From the NCBI GenBank assembly GCA_963560005.1, contig CAUWNG010000100.1:1-6050 (forward strand): DNA of 6,050 bases. Reading direction: 5' to 3'. Numbering within the stretch: the stretch's first letter is position 1; each line of letters opens with the position of its first letter. Both the position numbers and the translations under genes were made by a program. The stretch is from CAG-273 sp963560005. Lineage in GTDB: Bacteria; Bacillota; Clostridia; TANB77; CAG-508. The notes below the pieces were generated by a model. That model made no database searches and was not told where the DNA came from. It saw only the letters and a program-made list of their open reading frames with translations. Positions 6,033 to 6,050 of the stretch are shown here, in pieces.

Positions 6033-6047
6033 TAGCCTAGAAGGCTA
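6033..6047. repeat. second hairpin, 6-bp stem, at the window's right edge
   Basis: TAGCCT (6033-6038) pairs with AGGCTA (6042-6047) with a three-base AGA loop. It follows the 6004-6026 hairpin after six bases, making a tandem pair. The window ends three bases later, so its wider setting cannot be seen. Confidence 0.6.
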
Positions 6048-6050
6048 TTG

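Larger units (their letters stand above)
5963..6050. mobile_element. possible end of an IS200/IS605-type element, body outside the window
   Basis: This non-coding block begins directly after TTGAT (5958-5962), which is the insertion-site pentamer of some IS200/IS605 elements such as ISDra2. It holds a palindrome, GCTAATATTAGC (5965-5976), then two stable hairpins at 6004-6026 and 6033-6047. ATCA (5999-6002) at the hairpin foot is complementary to TGAT at 5959-5962, as a guide sequence would be, though four bases are weak evidence. These elements have subterminal hairpins rather than terminal inverted repeats and make no target duplication. No HUH transposase or TnpB reading frame is in the window, so the call rests on structure alone. 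Confidence 0.33.

Noticed and set aside
6004..6047. Tandem hairpins as a second terminator of the tRNA transcript
   Set aside because: The T-run after the first stem is interrupted (TTTGCTCTT), there is none visible after the second, and a strong terminator already exists at 5927-5959.
1..6050. CRISPR array, rRNA, phage or defence genes
   Set aside because: No regularly spaced direct repeats, rRNA motifs, or nuclease, methylase or integrase motifs are seen in any frame.

Overview
The window is very AT-rich and carries Shine-Dalgarno sites of the AAGGAG type, A/T-heavy codon use, consensus sigma-A-type promoters and a tRNA with an encoded CCA. Together these suggest a low-GC Gram-positive bacterium of the Clostridia type; I cannot name the species.

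Layout. At the left edge (1-25) is the first eight codons of a minus-strand gene with its own RBS and promoter. Divergent from it, with its promoter at 158-187, is a plus-strand RluA-family RNA pseudouridine synthase (224-1120). It converges, with only 7 bases between stop codons, on a five-gene minus-strand cluster (5509 down to 1128). In transcription order this encodes a membrane-anchored alpha/beta hydrolase of the HSL type, an HxxxDG acyltransferase of the alcohol acetyltransferase/condensation-like group, a six-helix membrane protein that looks like DUF6320 without its usual N-terminal zinc ribbon, a SanA/YdcF (DUF218) membrane protein, and a transglutaminase-like protein with a Cys-His-Asp set. 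Spacings of 3, -26, 11 and 29 bases argue for one operon. An acyl donor/acceptor step (acyltransferase), an ester-cleaving step (hydrolase) and two membrane proteins point, by inference, to modification of an envelope or membrane-associated ester; the substrate is unknown.

The non-coding stretch 5510-5800 holds two candidate operon promoters, a 9-bp inverted repeat that may be an operator, and a TTGACA-18-TATAAT promoter for the divergent initiator tRNA-fMet (5801-5876). The tRNA is followed by a small trailer hairpin and a strong terminator with a GCAA loop (5927-5959). The T-run of that terminator runs into TTGAT, after which come a palindrome and two strong hairpins (6004-6026 and 6033-6047). 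These look like the subterminal structure of an IS200/IS605-type element whose body would lie beyond the window, but no transposase is visible here.

The most interesting items are the acyltransferase/hydrolase/DUF6320 operon with its ribbon-less DUF6320 protein, the transglutaminase-like protein without a signal peptide, and the structured DNA behind the tRNA terminator.
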